64,000 nucleotides of DNA from Aeromonas veronii bv. veronii. GTDB lineage: Bacteria; Pseudomonadota; Gammaproteobacteria; Enterobacterales; Aeromonadaceae. The position numbers and the translations under genes are program-made. Location of the stretch: the NCBI RefSeq assembly GCF_000820225.1, contig NZ_CDDK01000018.1, positions 124,001 through 188,000 on the forward strand, given 5' to 3'. Shown here piece after piece: positions 43,642 through 53,446 of this stretch; the first letter of the stretch is position 1, and every line of letters begins with the position of its first letter. The notes beneath the pieces were generated by a model that saw nothing but the letters and a program-made list of their open reading frames with translations, made no database searches and had not been told where the DNA came from.

Positions 43642-43941
43642 GGAAGAACTACCAATCGTCTTAAAATTAGCCAACGGGCGCAGAGTATAGCCCTTTTGCC
43701 ATCGGGAATTCGAGGTTTTCCTGTGGCGAGCCACCCACCTCAAAAGGATGCGAGAGGTTAGCACTACAGGGAGCAATTACCAAGGAGGGCCACTTGCCAT
43801 GAAGAAAGCGAGATGGGTCACTTTTCGGCATAAACTTTATGACATTGATAGTTAGAGCATTTAGGATGAGTGAAGCACTCCTCTGATCGGGTGTCCTACA
43901 CTCTGTTCAGGAATAAAACCAAATAACGCATGGATGTGTAT
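43642..43941. other. Divergent mrcA/pilM promoter region
   Basis: A 300-base gap holding both promoters. Apart from the possible short leader peptide no gene is seen. Confidence 0.5.
43799..43855 (+). CDS. Possible 18-residue leader peptide upstream of pilM
   Basis: A very short frame (M-K-K-A-R-W-V... then stop) starts at ATG 43799, with AAGGAGG ten bases upstream, a stronger ribosome binding site than pilM has. It lies in the 300-base mrcA/pilM divergent region. It may be a translated leader or chance; nothing else supports it. Confidence 0.25.
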   Translation: MKKARWVTFRHKLYDIDS

Positions 43942-45003
43942 ATGTTTGGGCTTTTTAACAAGGGATCCCTCCTCCCTCTGGTGGGCATTGATTTTGGCAG
44001 CCAGACCATCAAGGCCGTTACCCTCAGTGGCCGACCCGGCAAGCTTCATCTCGAATCTGTCGCCGATATTGCCACCCCGAAAGGGACGCTGGTTGACTAT
44101 CAATTGCAGGATATCGAGCGCGTCAGCCAATCTCTCAAGACCCTCAAGCGCCTGATCCCAGCTCACAGCGACTATGCCGCCACTGCGGTGACCGGCTCCA
44201 ACGTGATAACCAAGGTGATCCAGATTGATGCCCGCCTCAGTGACAAGGAGCTGGAGAATCAGGTGCAGCTGGAGGCCGAGCAGATCATTCCCTTCCCTCT
44301 CGATGAAGTGAGTCTCGATTTTGAGGTGCTGAGCACCAACAATAGCGAAGATCGTCAAGATGTGCTGCTGAGCGCAGCCCGCACCGAGAGTGTCAACGGC
44401 CGGGTCAGCGCCCTTGCCGAAGCCGGTATTGCCGTCAAGGTGGTGGATGTGGGCGCCCATGCGCTGGGCCGTGCCGTGGTGGCCTGTCTGCCCGAATTGC
44501 AGGAGAGTGAACGGCCGATCGGGGTGATAGATATCGGTGCCAGTGCCATGACCTTTGCGGCGCTGGTCAAGGGAGAGGTGATCTACTCCCGCTTGCAAAA
44601 CTTCGGCGGCGATCAGTACAGCCAGGCGCTCTCCTCCTTTTATGGCATGACGCTGGATGAGGCTGAGCAAGCTAAAACCAAAGGTACCTTGCCTGTTGAC
44701 CATGAGCTGGATGTGCTGATGCCCCACATCAACTCGCTGTTGCAGCAAGTGCGGCGCAATATCCAGCTCTTTTGCAGTTCATCCGGTTATCGTGACATCG
44801 CAAAACTGGTGCTGACGGGGGGAGGCAGTCTGCTACCCGGTTTGTTGGTGCAGGTAAAAGAAGAGGTCAATTGCGAGGTGTTGCACCCGGATCTGTTCGC
44901 TCTGTTTGGCAAACCGAAAGGGGAGGCCGAGCTGGTACATGGTGCTAAATATATGACGGCATTCGGGTTGGCTCTGAGGAGTTTCACACCATGTCAAATA
45001 TAA
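43942..45003 (+). CDS. pilM: Type IV pilus inner-membrane platform protein PilM (TapM)
   Basis: PilM, 353 residues, an actin-like cytoplasmic ATP-binding protein that binds the N-terminus of PilN and supports pilus assembly. Phosphate loops are visible in PLVGIDFGSQTIKAV and IGVIDIGASAMTFAAL, with LVLTGGGSLLPGL as the adenosine motif. The start at MFGLFNKG fits the family; an ATG four codons earlier is possible. The gene overlaps pilN by 13 bases and begins the pilMNOPQ operon. Confidence 0.95.
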   Translation: MFGLFNKGSLLPLVGIDFGSQTIKAVTLSGRPGKLHLESVADIATPKGTLVDYQLQDIERVSQSLKTLKRLIPAHSDYAATAVTGSNVITKVIQIDARLSDKELENQVQLEAEQIIPFPLDEVSLDFEVLSTNNSEDRQDVLLSAARTESVNGRVSALAEAGIAVKVVDVGAHALGRAVVACLPELQESERPIGVIDIGASAMTFAALVKGEVIYSRLQNFGGDQYSQALSSFYGMTLDEAEQAKTKGTLPVDHELDVLMPHINSLLQQVRRNIQLFCSSSGYRDIAKLVLTGGGSLLPGLLVQVKEEVNCEVLHPDLFALFGKPKGEAELVHGAKYMTAFGLALRSFTPCQI

Positions 45004-45569
45004 ACCTTCTACCCTGGCGTGAAGCCCGAGCCCAGCGCCAAAAGAAACAGTTCGGGGCCTTGCTGGGGATTTTTGTGCTGGCCACGGTCGCGCTGGGATT
45101 TTTTGCCAACTGGCTGGTTGATCGCCAGATCGTCGCCCAGCAGCAGCGCAACCAGCGGCTGGTTCAGGAGATGACTATTCTGGATGCCCAACTGGGGGAG
45201 ATCCGTCTGCTCAAAGAGCGTCGCAAGGAATTGATCGATCGGATGCAGCTCATCGAGCAGTTGCAGATGCGACGCAATGTGCCCGTCCGCCTCTTCAATC
45301 AGCTGCCTTCACTGGTGCCCAACGGGGTTTACCTGAACACCCTCTCGATGCAGAACAATATTATTGATGTAAATGGCAAGACCGAAGCCTATGGTCGGGT
45401 TGCCAGCATGATGCGGCGTATTGATGGTTCCGGTTGGTTGGGTCAGGCAAAGATAAGCACTATTTTTGCGGCTGATGTTGCGCCAGTGTCATTGAGCCAG
45501 TTTTCCATGATGTTCCTGATCGCCAACAATGCTGCGGCTGCAGGGAATGTGGCCAAGGAGCAACAATGA
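44991..45569 (+). CDS. pilN: Type IV pilus assembly protein PilN (TapN)
   Basis: PilN, 192 residues. The cytoplasmic N-terminus SNINLLPWREARAQRQK contains the INLLPWR motif that inserts into PilM. A single transmembrane helix lies at about 22-42, then a periplasmic coiled coil and ferredoxin-like domain (VRLFNQLPSLVPNGVYLNTL). It heterodimerises with PilO. Overlaps pilM by 13 and pilO by four bases. Confidence 0.95.
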   Translation: MSNINLLPWREARAQRQKKQFGALLGIFVLATVALGFFANWLVDRQIVAQQQRNQRLVQEMTILDAQLGEIRLLKERRKELIDRMQLIEQLQMRRNVPVRLFNQLPSLVPNGVYLNTLSMQNNIIDVNGKTEAYGRVASMMRRIDGSGWLGQAKISTIFAADVAPVSLSQFSMMFLIANNAAAAGNVAKEQQ

Positions 45570-46165
45570 ATCTTCAGCAACTCAACGAGCTGGATATCAA
45601 TGACATAGCAAGCTGGCCAAAATGGGCAAAAGGGGTCTTCATCTTTTTCTGCTGCGTGTTGACCGGTGGCGCCATCTACTACTACGTGATTGCCAACTCA
45701 CTGACCAGTTTGACTCAGGAAGCGGGGAAGGAGACCGAACTGAAAGCCCAGTTTGAAAGCAAGGCGATGCTGGCTGCCAACCTGGGGGCATACAAGGCGC
45801 AAATGGTTCAGCTTGAGCAACTGGTTGATACCCAGCTCAAGCAGTTGCCCAATACCCATGAGGTCGCCGGGCTGCTGGACGATATCAGCTTTATTGCTAC
45901 CGACAACGGATTGAAATTGAACCGGATCAACTGGGAACCTGAGGTCAAGCACGAGTTTTCGACAGAGCTACCGATGCGTATCGAAGTCGTGGGCACTTAC
46001 CATCAAATTGGCAAGTTCACCGCTGACATGGCCGCTTTGCCCCGTATCGTCATTCTTGACTCCTTCACTCTGGGTCAGAGCAAGGATGAAGGGGAGCTGA
46101 TTTCGATGTCGATGCTGGCTAAGACCTACAAGTACAACGGTAAAACAGTGGAGCCGAAACAATGA
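45566..46165 (+). CDS. pilO: Type IV pilus assembly protein PilO (TapO)
   Basis: PilO, 199 residues: one transmembrane helix at about 25-47 (GVFIFFCCVLTGGAIYYYVI), a coiled coil, and a periplasmic domain with ELPMRIEVVGTYHQIGKF, the family hallmark. It links PilN in the inner membrane to PilP. The gene overlaps both pilN and pilP by four bases, showing tight coupling. Confidence 0.95.
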   Translation: MNLQQLNELDINDIASWPKWAKGVFIFFCCVLTGGAIYYYVIANSLTSLTQEAGKETELKAQFESKAMLAANLGAYKAQMVQLEQLVDTQLKQLPNTHEVAGLLDDISFIATDNGLKLNRINWEPEVKHEFSTELPMRIEVVGTYHQIGKFTADMAALPRIVILDSFTLGQSKDEGELISMSMLAKTYKYNGKTVEPKQ

Positions 46166-46695
46166 GACGCATCTGCTGGTTGTTGCCTGCTCTCTTGCTG
46201 GCGGCCTGTGGTGGCCAGGAGGATATGGATAGCTATGTCGCCCAGACCAAAGCAAGGCCACCCATACCTATCGAGCCCTTGCCCGAGCTGAAGCCTTTTG
46301 CCCCTATGCACTACCAGCAACGCGAGTTGCGCAGCCCCTTCATGGTTCCCCAGCCTGAGGCGACGGTCGGAAGTACAAGTACTGCCAAGGCCCAGCCTGA
46401 TTGTGCACAGACCCTGATGGAGCGTGAGAAAGAGGTGCTGGAAAATTATTCGCTGGCCAGTCTGTCGATGCATGGCTCTTTGGGTAAGGCGGGTCAGTTG
46501 TGGGCCTTGATCAGCACCCCGGATGGCAAATCGATGCGGGTCGGGCTCAACCAGTATATGGGGCTTGATCAGGGCCGGGTCATCAAGATCACTGACACTG
46601 CCGTGGATTTGCTGGAAACCATTCCGGACGGGAAGGGGTGCTGGGTAACAAGAGAAACCCAGTTGGCAATGGCCAATGTGCAAGAAAAACAATAA
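46162..46695 (+). CDS. pilP: Type IV pilus lipoprotein PilP (TapP)
   Basis: PilP, 177 residues, an inner-membrane lipoprotein. The lipobox LLLAAC with GGQ after the Cys (about residue 14) ends the signal. A disordered linker rich in Pro follows, then the beta-sandwich domain (about 90-170, with LVNQYMGLDQGRVIKI-like GLNQYMGLDQGRV) that binds the N0 domain of the PilQ secretin. Overlaps pilO by four bases; pilQ follows after 16. Confidence 0.94.
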   Translation: MRRICWLLPALLLAACGGQEDMDSYVAQTKARPPIPIEPLPELKPFAPMHYQQRELRSPFMVPQPEATVGSTSTAKAQPDCAQTLMEREKEVLENYSLASLSMHGSLGKAGQLWALISTPDGKSMRVGLNQYMGLDQGRVIKITDTAVDLLETIPDGKGCWVTRETQLAMANVQEKQ

Positions 46696-46711
46696 TCAGG
46701 GACGAACAGCA

Positions 46712-48937
46712 ATGAGAACAACAATAGAGAGTGTATCCAAAGTGGCTTTGCTGTTTTGCGCCAGCGCCCTCAGTCAGGCGTGGGCAGTGGCAACCCTGCA
46801 GGAGATCAAGGTCAATCCGCTGCTGGCCGATCAATTGCTGGTGGAGCTCAGTTTCAGTGAGCCGGTCACGGGCTTTACCGATCGTCTCTCTTACCAACCC
46901 AATCAGCTGTTGTTGCATGTTCCCGGTGCGGTAGGGGCGCTGAAAGTGAACCCGCTGCCGATCCAGCGCCTGGGGGTAGATAATATCAAGGTTGAGGGTA
47001 AGGGCGCAGGTCTGGATATCAAGATCGCACTCGATCAGCTTGCTCCCTATCAGGTGCAGCAACAGGGGAACAAATTACTGGTGTCATTGGGCGAGGGGGC
47101 CTCTTCCGGGCTCATCAATGGTGAGAGCGCCCTGATTGCACCCGCAACCTCGGCTACTCCTGTGCCAGCGCCCTCTGCGATGGTGGCCACACCCTCTCCT
47201 TCGGCGCTGCTCAATCCTCAGGTCGTCGCTCGGTCTATGCCTGTTGCGCCCGTGACAACGCCGGTAGCAACACAGCCTGCCAGCAAGCCGGTGCTCAACA
47301 ACTATCAAAGTAGTGGGGGCGGCGCCTATTTCAACTCGGTTACCGGTGTGGATTTTCGTCGTGGCAAAGATGGCCAGGGGGAGTTCCTGGTCACGCTGGA
47401 TAACAGCTCGGCCGCTGTTGATGTGAGCAGCCGCGGTCAGACCGTACTGGCCAAGTTTCATGGCACTCGGGTACCGGATGGTTTGCTTAATCTGATCAAC
47501 GTGCAGGATTTTGCAACGCCGGTCTCTCAGGTTGAAGTCTCCCGGCAGGGGAGCGATACCCTGTTTGAACTGTCGATCAATGGTCAGTTTGATTACCGTT
47601 ACGATCAGGCAGACAAGCTCTTCATTATCGAGGTGAAAAAGCGGACGACGGCCACGGCATCCAAGCAGTATCAGGGCAAGCCCATCTCATTGAACTTCCA
47701 GGATATTCCAGTCCGTACCGTGTTGCAGCTGATCGCAGATTTCAACAACCTTAACTTGGTAACTACTGATTCGGTGGCGGGCAATATTACCCTGCGTCTG
47801 GATGGGGTGCCGTGGGAGCAGGCGCTCGACATTATTTTGAAGGTTCGGGGTCTGGATAAGCGGTTGGATAACAACATCTTGCTGGTAGCGCCTGCAGAAG
47901 AGATCGCAACGCGCGAGAAGCAGCAACTTGAGAGCCGCAATCAGGTCGCTGATTTGGCGCAGCTCTATACCGAATATCTGCAGATAAACTATGCCAAGGC
48001 CTCGGAAGTGGCTGCCCTGCTCTCTTCCGAAAGTACCAAGTTGCTGTCACCCCGTGGTGCGGTGAGCGTTGACGAGCGAACCAACGTGCTGGTGGTTAAG
48101 GATACCGCCGATGTCATCAGCAGCATCAAACGGATGCTCGATATCCTCGATATTCCGGTCAAGCAGGTGGTTATCGAGGCGCGGATGGTGACCATTGACG
48201 ACGGCTTTGATGAAGCGCTCGGGGTGCGGTGGGGAGTGACCAAAAACGATGGTCATGGCAACAGTACGTCCGGTTCCATAGCGGGGAATGATGGCTCTGG
48301 TAACAACAATGGTGGCTCGACAATTACCAGACCGACAGCAGACGATCGGTTGAACGTCAACCTGCCGGTGACCAATGCGGCCGGTACTTTGGCCTTCCAG
48401 GTTGCCCGTTTGGCTGATGGCACCTTGCTGGATCTCGAGTTGTCGGCGCTGGAAAAAGAGAGTAAGGCCGAGATTATCGCCAGTCCGCGCGTGACCACTG
48501 CGAACCAGAAACCGGCGCTGATCGAGCAGGGTACCGAGATCCCCTATGTGGAGTCCTCTTCCAGTGGCGCTACCTCGGTTACCTTCAAGAAGGCGGTATT
48601 GAGCCTGAAGGTTACTCCGCAGATCACCCCTGACAATCGGGTGATTCTCGACCTGACCGTGACCCAGGATACCAAGGGTGAAACGGTACCGACCGGTACC
48701 GGTGATGCGGTTTCCATCAACGCCCAGTCCATCACCACTCAGGTACTGGTGAACAATGGTGAGACGCTGGTACTGGGTGGCATCTATCAGCAGACCATCA
48801 AGAGCGATGTGACCAAGGTGCCGCTGCTGGGTGACATTCCCGGATTGGGGGCTTTGTTCCGCAAGACCACCAGCGAGAACAAAAAGCGGGAGTTGCTGAT
48901 TTTCGTGACGCCCAAGATAGTCACCGACGCCTTCTGA
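46712..48937 (+). CDS. pilQ: Type IV pilus secretin PilQ (TapQ)
   Basis: PilQ, 741 residues, the outer-membrane pore for the pilus. A signal peptide ends near SQAWA (about 26). Two AMIN-like regions follow (about 28-130 and 210-320), joined by an Ala/Pro/Ser-rich linker. The secretin N0 domain begins ISLNFQDIPVRTVLQLIADF, an N1 domain carries VVKDTADVISSIKRMLDILD, and the pore contains VTPQITPDNRVILDLTVTQD and LVLGGIYQQT. Start at 46712 was chosen for the signal peptide. It closes the pilMNOPQ operon; a hairpin follows. Confidence 0.95.
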   Translation: MRTTIESVSKVALLFCASALSQAWAVATLQEIKVNPLLADQLLVELSFSEPVTGFTDRLSYQPNQLLLHVPGAVGALKVNPLPIQRLGVDNIKVEGKGAGLDIKIALDQLAPYQVQQQGNKLLVSLGEGASSGLINGESALIAPATSATPVPAPSAMVATPSPSALLNPQVVARSMPVAPVTTPVATQPASKPVLNNYQSSGGGAYFNSVTGVDFRRGKDGQGEFLVTLDNSSAAVDVSSRGQTVLAKFHGTRVPDGLLNLINVQDFATPVSQVEVSRQGSDTLFELSINGQFDYRYDQADKLFIIEVKKRTTATASKQYQGKPISLNFQDIPVRTVLQLIADFNNLNLVTTDSVAGNITLRLDGVPWEQALDIILKVRGLDKRLDNNILLVAPAEEIATREKQQLESRNQVADLAQLYTEYLQINYAKASEVAALLSSESTKLLSPRGAVSVDERTNVLVVKDTADVISSIKRMLDILDIPVKQVVIEARMVTIDDGFDEALGVRWGVTKNDGHGNSTSGSIAGNDGSGNNNGGSTITRPTADDRLNVNLPVTNAAGTLAFQVARLADGTLLDLELSALEKESKAEIIASPRVTTANQKPALIEQGTEIPYVESSSSGATSVTFKKAVLSLKVTPQITPDNRVILDLTVTQDTKGETVPTGTGDAVSINAQSITTQVLVNNGETLVLGGIYQQTIKSDVTKVPLLGDIPGLGALFRKTTSENKKRELLIFVTPKIVTDAF

Positions 48938-48970
48938 ATGCTTTACATGTGAAGGTAAAACACATATAAC

Positions 48971-48999
48971 CTTACGCCCCAATGAGGCTGGGGCGTAAG
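48971..48999 (+). terminator. Hairpin after pilQ
   Basis: A perfect 11-base stem, CTTACGCCCCA with TGGGGCGTAAG, and a seven-base loop. No T-run follows, so it is a stabilising or weak terminating hairpin. Confidence 0.5.
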
Positions 49000-49128
49000 G
49001 GCTGCGGTTGCCAGTCCCGATATCTATTGAGATAATCCCCCTCCTGATCCATCGCAAGATAAGGTTCATAGGTACCCCGATCCAGTATTTATCGGGGTCG
49101 TACAGTTTGTAATTACTAACGAAAAGAC

Positions 49129-49647
49129 ATGGCTGAGAAACGCAATATTTTCCTGATAGGTCCCATGGGTGCGGGCAAGAGCACCATAGGTAGACATCTG
49201 GCAGAACAACTGCATATGGAGTTTTTCGACTCAGATCATGAGATTGAGCGCCGCAGTGGTGCTGATATCGGCTGGGTGTTCGATGTTGAAGGCGAAGAAG
49301 GTTTCCGGATTCGCGAAGAGAAGGTGATCGGCGAATTGTCAGAGCAGCAGGGTATCGTGCTGGCGACGGGTGGCGGTGCCATCAAGAGTCGCGAAACCCG
49401 CAACAAGTTGTCTGCTCGTGGCATCGTGGTCTACCTCGAAACCACTATCGAAAAGCAGCTGGCGCGCACACAACGAGACAAACGCCGCCCTCTGCTACAG
49501 ACCGAAGAACCGGCACGCGAAGTGCTGGAACGTCTGGCACAAGAGCGCAATGCCCTGTATGAAGAGGTTGCCGACTTTGTTGTGCACACCGATGACCAGA
49601 GCGCAAAAATCGTTGCCAATCAAATTGTAAAGCTGATCGGTATGTAA
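49129..49647 (+). CDS. aroK: Shikimate kinase I
   Basis: AroK, 172 residues; it phosphorylates shikimate in the aromatic amino-acid pathway. Walker [16 protein letters not shown], the substrate-binding [11 protein letters not shown], and [14 protein letters not shown] are all present, as is the lid [11 protein letters not shown]. First gene of the aroK-aroB-damX cluster, an order shared with E. coli. Confidence 0.97.
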   Translation: MAEKRNIFLIGPMGAGKSTIGRHLAEQLHMEFFDSDHEIERRSGADIGWVFDVEGEEGFRIREEKVIGELSEQQGIVLATGGGAIKSRETRNKLSARGIVVYLETTIEKQLARTQRDKRRPLLQTEEPAREVLERLAQERNALYEEVADFVVHTDDQSAKIVANQIVKLIGM

Positions 49648-49661
49648 TCTAGAGGACGTCC

Positions 49662-50744
49662 ATGGAACGGTTGAAGGTCGAACTGGGTGAACGCAGCTAT
49701 CCCATCGAGATAGCTGCCGGGTTGTTGCAGCGCCCCGAGGCGCTGGTATCGACCATCAAGGGCAAGCGGGTGATGATAGTGACCAACACGGTCGTTGCTC
49801 CGCTTTATCTTGAACAGGTAACCGCTCTGCTGTCGGGTTTTCAGGTTGAACACCTGATCCTGCCTGACGGCGAGGCGTACAAGAACCTGGCGACCTTTGA
49901 GCAGATCATGTCTGCTCTGCTTGAAACCAACCATGGGCGCGATACGACACTGATCGCTCTGGGGGGCGGCGTGATCGGGGATGTGGTGGGCTTTGCGGCA
50001 GCAAGCTATCAACGTGGCATTCCTTTTATCCAGATCCCGACCACTCTGCTCTCCCAGGTTGACTCCTCTGTCGGCGGTAAAACCGCGGTCAACCACCCCC
50101 TCGGCAAGAACATGATTGGGGCTTTTTATCAGCCCAAACAAGTTGTTATCGATACCGAATGTCTGAGTACCTTGCCCGCCCGCGAATTTGCCGCAGGGAT
50201 GGCCGAGGTGATCAAGTACGGCATCATTTGGGATGCTGATTTCTTCAGCTGGCTGGAGCAGAACATGGTGCGTCTGCAACAGCTGGAACCTGCCGCGCTG
50301 GCCTACGCCATCAAACGCTGCTGCGAGATCAAAGCCGATGTGGTCGGTCAAGATGAGACCGAGCACGGCGTCCGTGCGCTGCTCAATCTGGGTCACACCT
50401 TTGGTCATGCCATCGAGGCCGAGCAGGGGTATGGCAACTGGCTGCATGGTGAAGCGGTATCCGCTGGCACCATGCTGGCAGCCTGGACTGCGCAGGCCCG
50501 TGGCGATATGAGTGAAGCGGACGTTGCGCGAGTGCGCGCTCTGCTGCTGGCCGCCAATTTGCCCATTCATGCGCCTGCCGAGATGGATTTCTCCGCCTTT
50601 ATTCGCCATATGCGCCGTGACAAGAAGGTGCTGGAAGGCAAGCTGCGTCTGGTGTTGCCGGTTGGTATCGGCCATGCGCAGGTGGTGGGGGATGTGTCCG
50701 ATGCCGAGTTGCTGGCGGTGATCGAGTCTGGTCGTGACGAATAA
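49662..50744 (+). CDS. aroB: 3-dehydroquinate synthase
   Basis: AroB, 360 residues; it makes 3-dehydroquinate from DAHP using NAD and zinc. [20 protein letters not shown] is the NAD loop, [16 protein letters not shown] the substrate site, and zinc ligands lie in GMAEVIKYG (Glu) and [13 protein letters not shown] (His), with a further His in WLHGEAVS. It follows aroK by 14 bases and overlaps damX by 11. Confidence 0.97.
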   Translation: MERLKVELGERSYPIEIAAGLLQRPEALVSTIKGKRVMIVTNTVVAPLYLEQVTALLSGFQVEHLILPDGEAYKNLATFEQIMSALLETNHGRDTTLIALGGGVIGDVVGFAAASYQRGIPFIQIPTTLLSQVDSSVGGKTAVNHPLGKNMIGAFYQPKQVVIDTECLSTLPAREFAAGMAEVIKYGIIWDADFFSWLEQNMVRLQQLEPAALAYAIKRCCEIKADVVGQDETEHGVRALLNLGHTFGHAIEAEQGYGNWLHGEAVSAGTMLAAWTAQARGDMSEADVARVRALLLAANLPIHAPAEMDFSAFIRHMRRDKKVLEGKLRLVLPVGIGHAQVVGDVSDAELLAVIESGRDE

Positions 50745-52314
50745 ACTGCTAAAACTTCCTTCCCAGCGGCAGCTGGTTGACCGGCTGCTGCATCTGATCG
50801 AATTCAATCACCCTTTCATTTTTCTCTCCGGTAAACCCGGTTGTGGTCGCGGTACGCTGTGCGAATCCCTGCTCGGCGTGTTGCCGGAAAAAGTGCGGGT
50901 GGTAAGCCTGATTGGTACGCCTGCCATGAAGATGGTGGATGTGCGCCAGCTGTTGCTGCCACAGGTGGTGGCGCGCCCGCTGTTCAATCCACAGGATGCG
51001 CTGGCGGAGAGCTTCTTTCGCATGCTGGAGGGGAGCAAGCCAGCCACCCTGTTGCTACTGATAGAGCGGGCCGACCAGTTGCCGGCCGAGATGTTGGGAG
51101 AGTTGTGGGCGATCATACGTCATAACGATACCCTGGCGGCGCCCCATCAGCTGGCCATTATTGTCTCGGGCAGTGACGTCTGGTGTCGTACCCAACGGCC
51201 GCAGCTCAAAGGGCGTGCCATGCCAGCCCTTGAGCTGGAAGTGCCGCCCCTGAGCCCGCCCGAGCAGCGCATCTTCTTGTATGAAAAAGCCAAAGAGCTC
51301 AAGATCCCGGCGACCCTCTTGCCCAAGCAGCAAGTGGAGGAGATCCTGAAAACGGCGAACGGACATCCGTCCACCATCATGCAGTTACTGGAGGATATCA
51401 TGACCGACAGAAGGCCCAAGAAGCGTCAGGCGGAGCTGCCTGTCAAGAAGATTGCCACCGCTATCGCGCTGGTCGCTGGCGGCCTGCTGGCTTTGAGCTA
51501 CCTGCTGCCTGCGCTGTTTGACAATGAAAGCAAACCGGCGCTGCAGGATCCGGCGCAGAACACGGCATTGCCGATCCCGGTAGCGGGAGGCGATCCCCTC
51601 ACCGCAGGCGGTTCGAATACCGATGCCGCTGCACAAGGCGCGCAAAACAGCGATGCAGCCAGCAATCCCAACGGGGTTGTGAAGGATTGGCAGCCGGAGG
51701 CGAAAGTGCTGCCCAAGTCGGTAGAGAGCGAAACCGTGACCACCGAATCAACCAATTACGAAGGGCGTCGGGTGGTGATCTCTGACGAGGTCGTGCAAAA
51801 GCTGATGACCGAACCCAAGGTGAGCGGCGCTCTGCCTACTGACGTGGTGGACGAGCTGACCGGCAAGAACCCGAGTGGCACAGCCCCCAGTGGTGCAATC
51901 GCAACCACGGCGCCAGCCAGTACCGCCAAGGCACAGAATCCGGTGACAACCGCAACGCCTGCGGCCACCACCAAAACCGCCAACAGCGAGCCGGTTGCCG
52001 CGCCAGCACCCAAAGTGGCCCTGACACCGGTCGCCACCTTGAACAAGAAGCCGCGCAACCACTACAGCGTTCAGCTGATGGGGGCGAGCAACACCAAGGC
52101 GGTGGATCAATTTGTTGCCGAGCATGGTTTGGCGGGTAAGGTCTGGGTCTATCAGACCAAATTCCGTGGCAGCCCCTGGTATGTGGTGCTGCAAGGGGAT
52201 TATGCCGGTCTGACCCAGGCCAAGAGTGCCATTCGCAAGCTTCCGCCAGCCTTGCTGAAAGGCCAGCCCTGGCCCAAGTCGTTTGCACAGGTACAAAAAG
52301 AGCTGAAGCAATAG
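50734..52314 (+). CDS. damX: Cell-division SPOR-domain protein DamX
   Basis: DamX, 526 residues, with a GTG start overlapping the end of aroB. The N-terminal cytoplasmic domain is AAA-like, but its P-loop reads [11 protein letters not shown], with Arg where Lys is usual. A transmembrane helix is at about 232-252, then a Pro/Ala/Thr-rich periplasmic linker. A C-terminal SPOR domain (about 435-515, [19 protein letters not shown]) binds denuded glycan at the septum. Placement between aroB and dam is conserved. Confidence 0.93.
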   Translation: MTNKLLKLPSQRQLVDRLLHLIEFNHPFIFLSGKPGCGRGTLCESLLGVLPEKVRVVSLIGTPAMKMVDVRQLLLPQVVARPLFNPQDALAESFFRMLEGSKPATLLLLIERADQLPAEMLGELWAIIRHNDTLAAPHQLAIIVSGSDVWCRTQRPQLKGRAMPALELEVPPLSPPEQRIFLYEKAKELKIPATLLPKQQVEEILKTANGHPSTIMQLLEDIMTDRRPKKRQAELPVKKIATAIALVAGGLLALSYLLPALFDNESKPALQDPAQNTALPIPVAGGDPLTAGGSNTDAAAQGAQNSDAASNPNGVVKDWQPEAKVLPKSVESETVTTESTNYEGRRVVISDEVVQKLMTEPKVSGALPTDVVDELTGKNPSGTAPSGAIATTAPASTAKAQNPVTTATPAATTKTANSEPVAAPAPKVALTPVATLNKKPRNHYSVQLMGASNTKAVDQFVAEHGLAGKVWVYQTKFRGSPWYVVLQGDYAGLTQAKSAIRKLPPALLKGQPWPKSFAQVQKELKQ

Positions 52315-52328
52315 CCTTGATACCGGAT

Positions 52329-52354
52329 AAGGGGGTAGAATCGTCCCCCTTTTT
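52329..52354 (+). terminator. Hairpin between damX and dam
   Basis: AAGGGGG and CCCCCTT over a nine-base loop, then a T-run. It probably reduces read-through from damX into dam. Confidence 0.6.
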
Positions 52355-52384
52355 GGGTCTTGCCTTCTTACACACCGGATTTCC

Positions 52385-53257
52385 ATGAAAAAAACACGCG
52401 CTTTTTTAAAATGGGCCGGGGGAAAATACTCCCTGGTTGAAGAGATTGCCGAGCGCCTGCCGGCCGGGCGTGTGTTGCTGGAGCCCTTCGTCGGGGCCGG
52501 GTCTGTGTTTCTCAACACCGACTACGACGCGTATGTGCTCAACGACATCAATCCGGATCTGATCTGCCTGTACAACCACCTCAAGCTGACGCCGGACAGT
52601 TTCATTGCCGAGGCGCGCAAGCTGTTTGTGGCAGAGCACAACCACAAGGCGGCCTATTACCGGCTGCGTACCCAGTTCAATCAGACCGAGACCACCTTCG
52701 AGCGGGCACTCTTGTTCCTGTTTCTCAACCGTCACGGTTTCAACGGACTGTGCCGCTACAACAAGAAGGGCGGCTTCAACGTGCCGTTCGGCTCCTACAA
52801 GAAACCCTATTTCCCGGAAAAAGAGCTGTGGGCCTTTGCCGAAAAGGCGCAGAAGGCGACCTTTATCTGCGAGAGCTACGCCGACGCCATCAAGCGTGCC
52901 GAAGAGGATTGGGTTATCTATTGTGATCCACCCTATGCGCCGCTCTCCACTACGGCGAGCTTCACCACCTATGCCTCCGGCGGGTTTACCCTGGATGATC
53001 AGGCGATCCTGGCGCGACTGGCACGTCACACAGCCGCTCACAAAGGGGTGCCGGTGCTGATCAGCAACCACGATATCGAGCTGACTCGTGAGCTTTATCG
53101 CGGTGCTCGCCTCGACGAGATCCTGGTCAAGCGCACCATCAGTCGCAACGGCGGCACCCGCAACAAGGTGGCCGAATTGTTGGCGCTCTATCCGCCCGGA
53201 ATCGAACCGGAGCAGGGCTACTATCCCAGCGACAGTGAACTACTGCCACTGACGTAA
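52385..53257 (+). CDS. dam: DNA adenine methyltransferase Dam
   Basis: Dam, 290 residues; it methylates adenine in GATC and so directs mismatch repair and replication timing. AdoMet motif AFLKWAGGKYSLVEEI at the N-terminus, FVGAGSVFLN, and catalytic DPPY in VIYCDPPYAPLS are present; RHGFNGLCRYNKKGGFNVPFG, given by residues about 120-140, is the target-recognition region typical of Dam. It follows damX as in E. coli and is followed by its own terminator. Confidence 0.96.
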   Translation: MKKTRAFLKWAGGKYSLVEEIAERLPAGRVLLEPFVGAGSVFLNTDYDAYVLNDINPDLICLYNHLKLTPDSFIAEARKLFVAEHNHKAAYYRLRTQFNQTETTFERALLFLFLNRHGFNGLCRYNKKGGFNVPFGSYKKPYFPEKELWAFAEKAQKATFICESYADAIKRAEEDWVIYCDPPYAPLSTTASFTTYASGGFTLDDQAILARLARHTAAHKGVPVLISNHDIELTRELYRGARLDEILVKRTISRNGGTRNKVAELLALYPPGIEPEQGYYPSDSELLPLT

Positions 53258-53266
53258 CAGACCATG

Positions 53267-53290
53267 CGGCGCCCAGGGGCGCCGTTTTTT
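53267..53290 (+). terminator. dam terminator
   Basis: CGGCGCC and GGCGCCG with a four-base loop and a run of six T, ten bases after the stop. Confidence 0.8.
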
Positions 53291-53446
53291 ATGGGCGCGC
53301 CTGGGCCCGTGCCGATGCCCCAAAACCCGGGTGGTTGGGGGAGGGGAGGCGATTGCCCCATTTACCCCGCATTCGAGTCGTTTTCGCCCGCCTTTTACGT
53401 TAAAATTGCGCCGCTTTTTCTCCCTGGCTGCCAATGGATGATGCTG

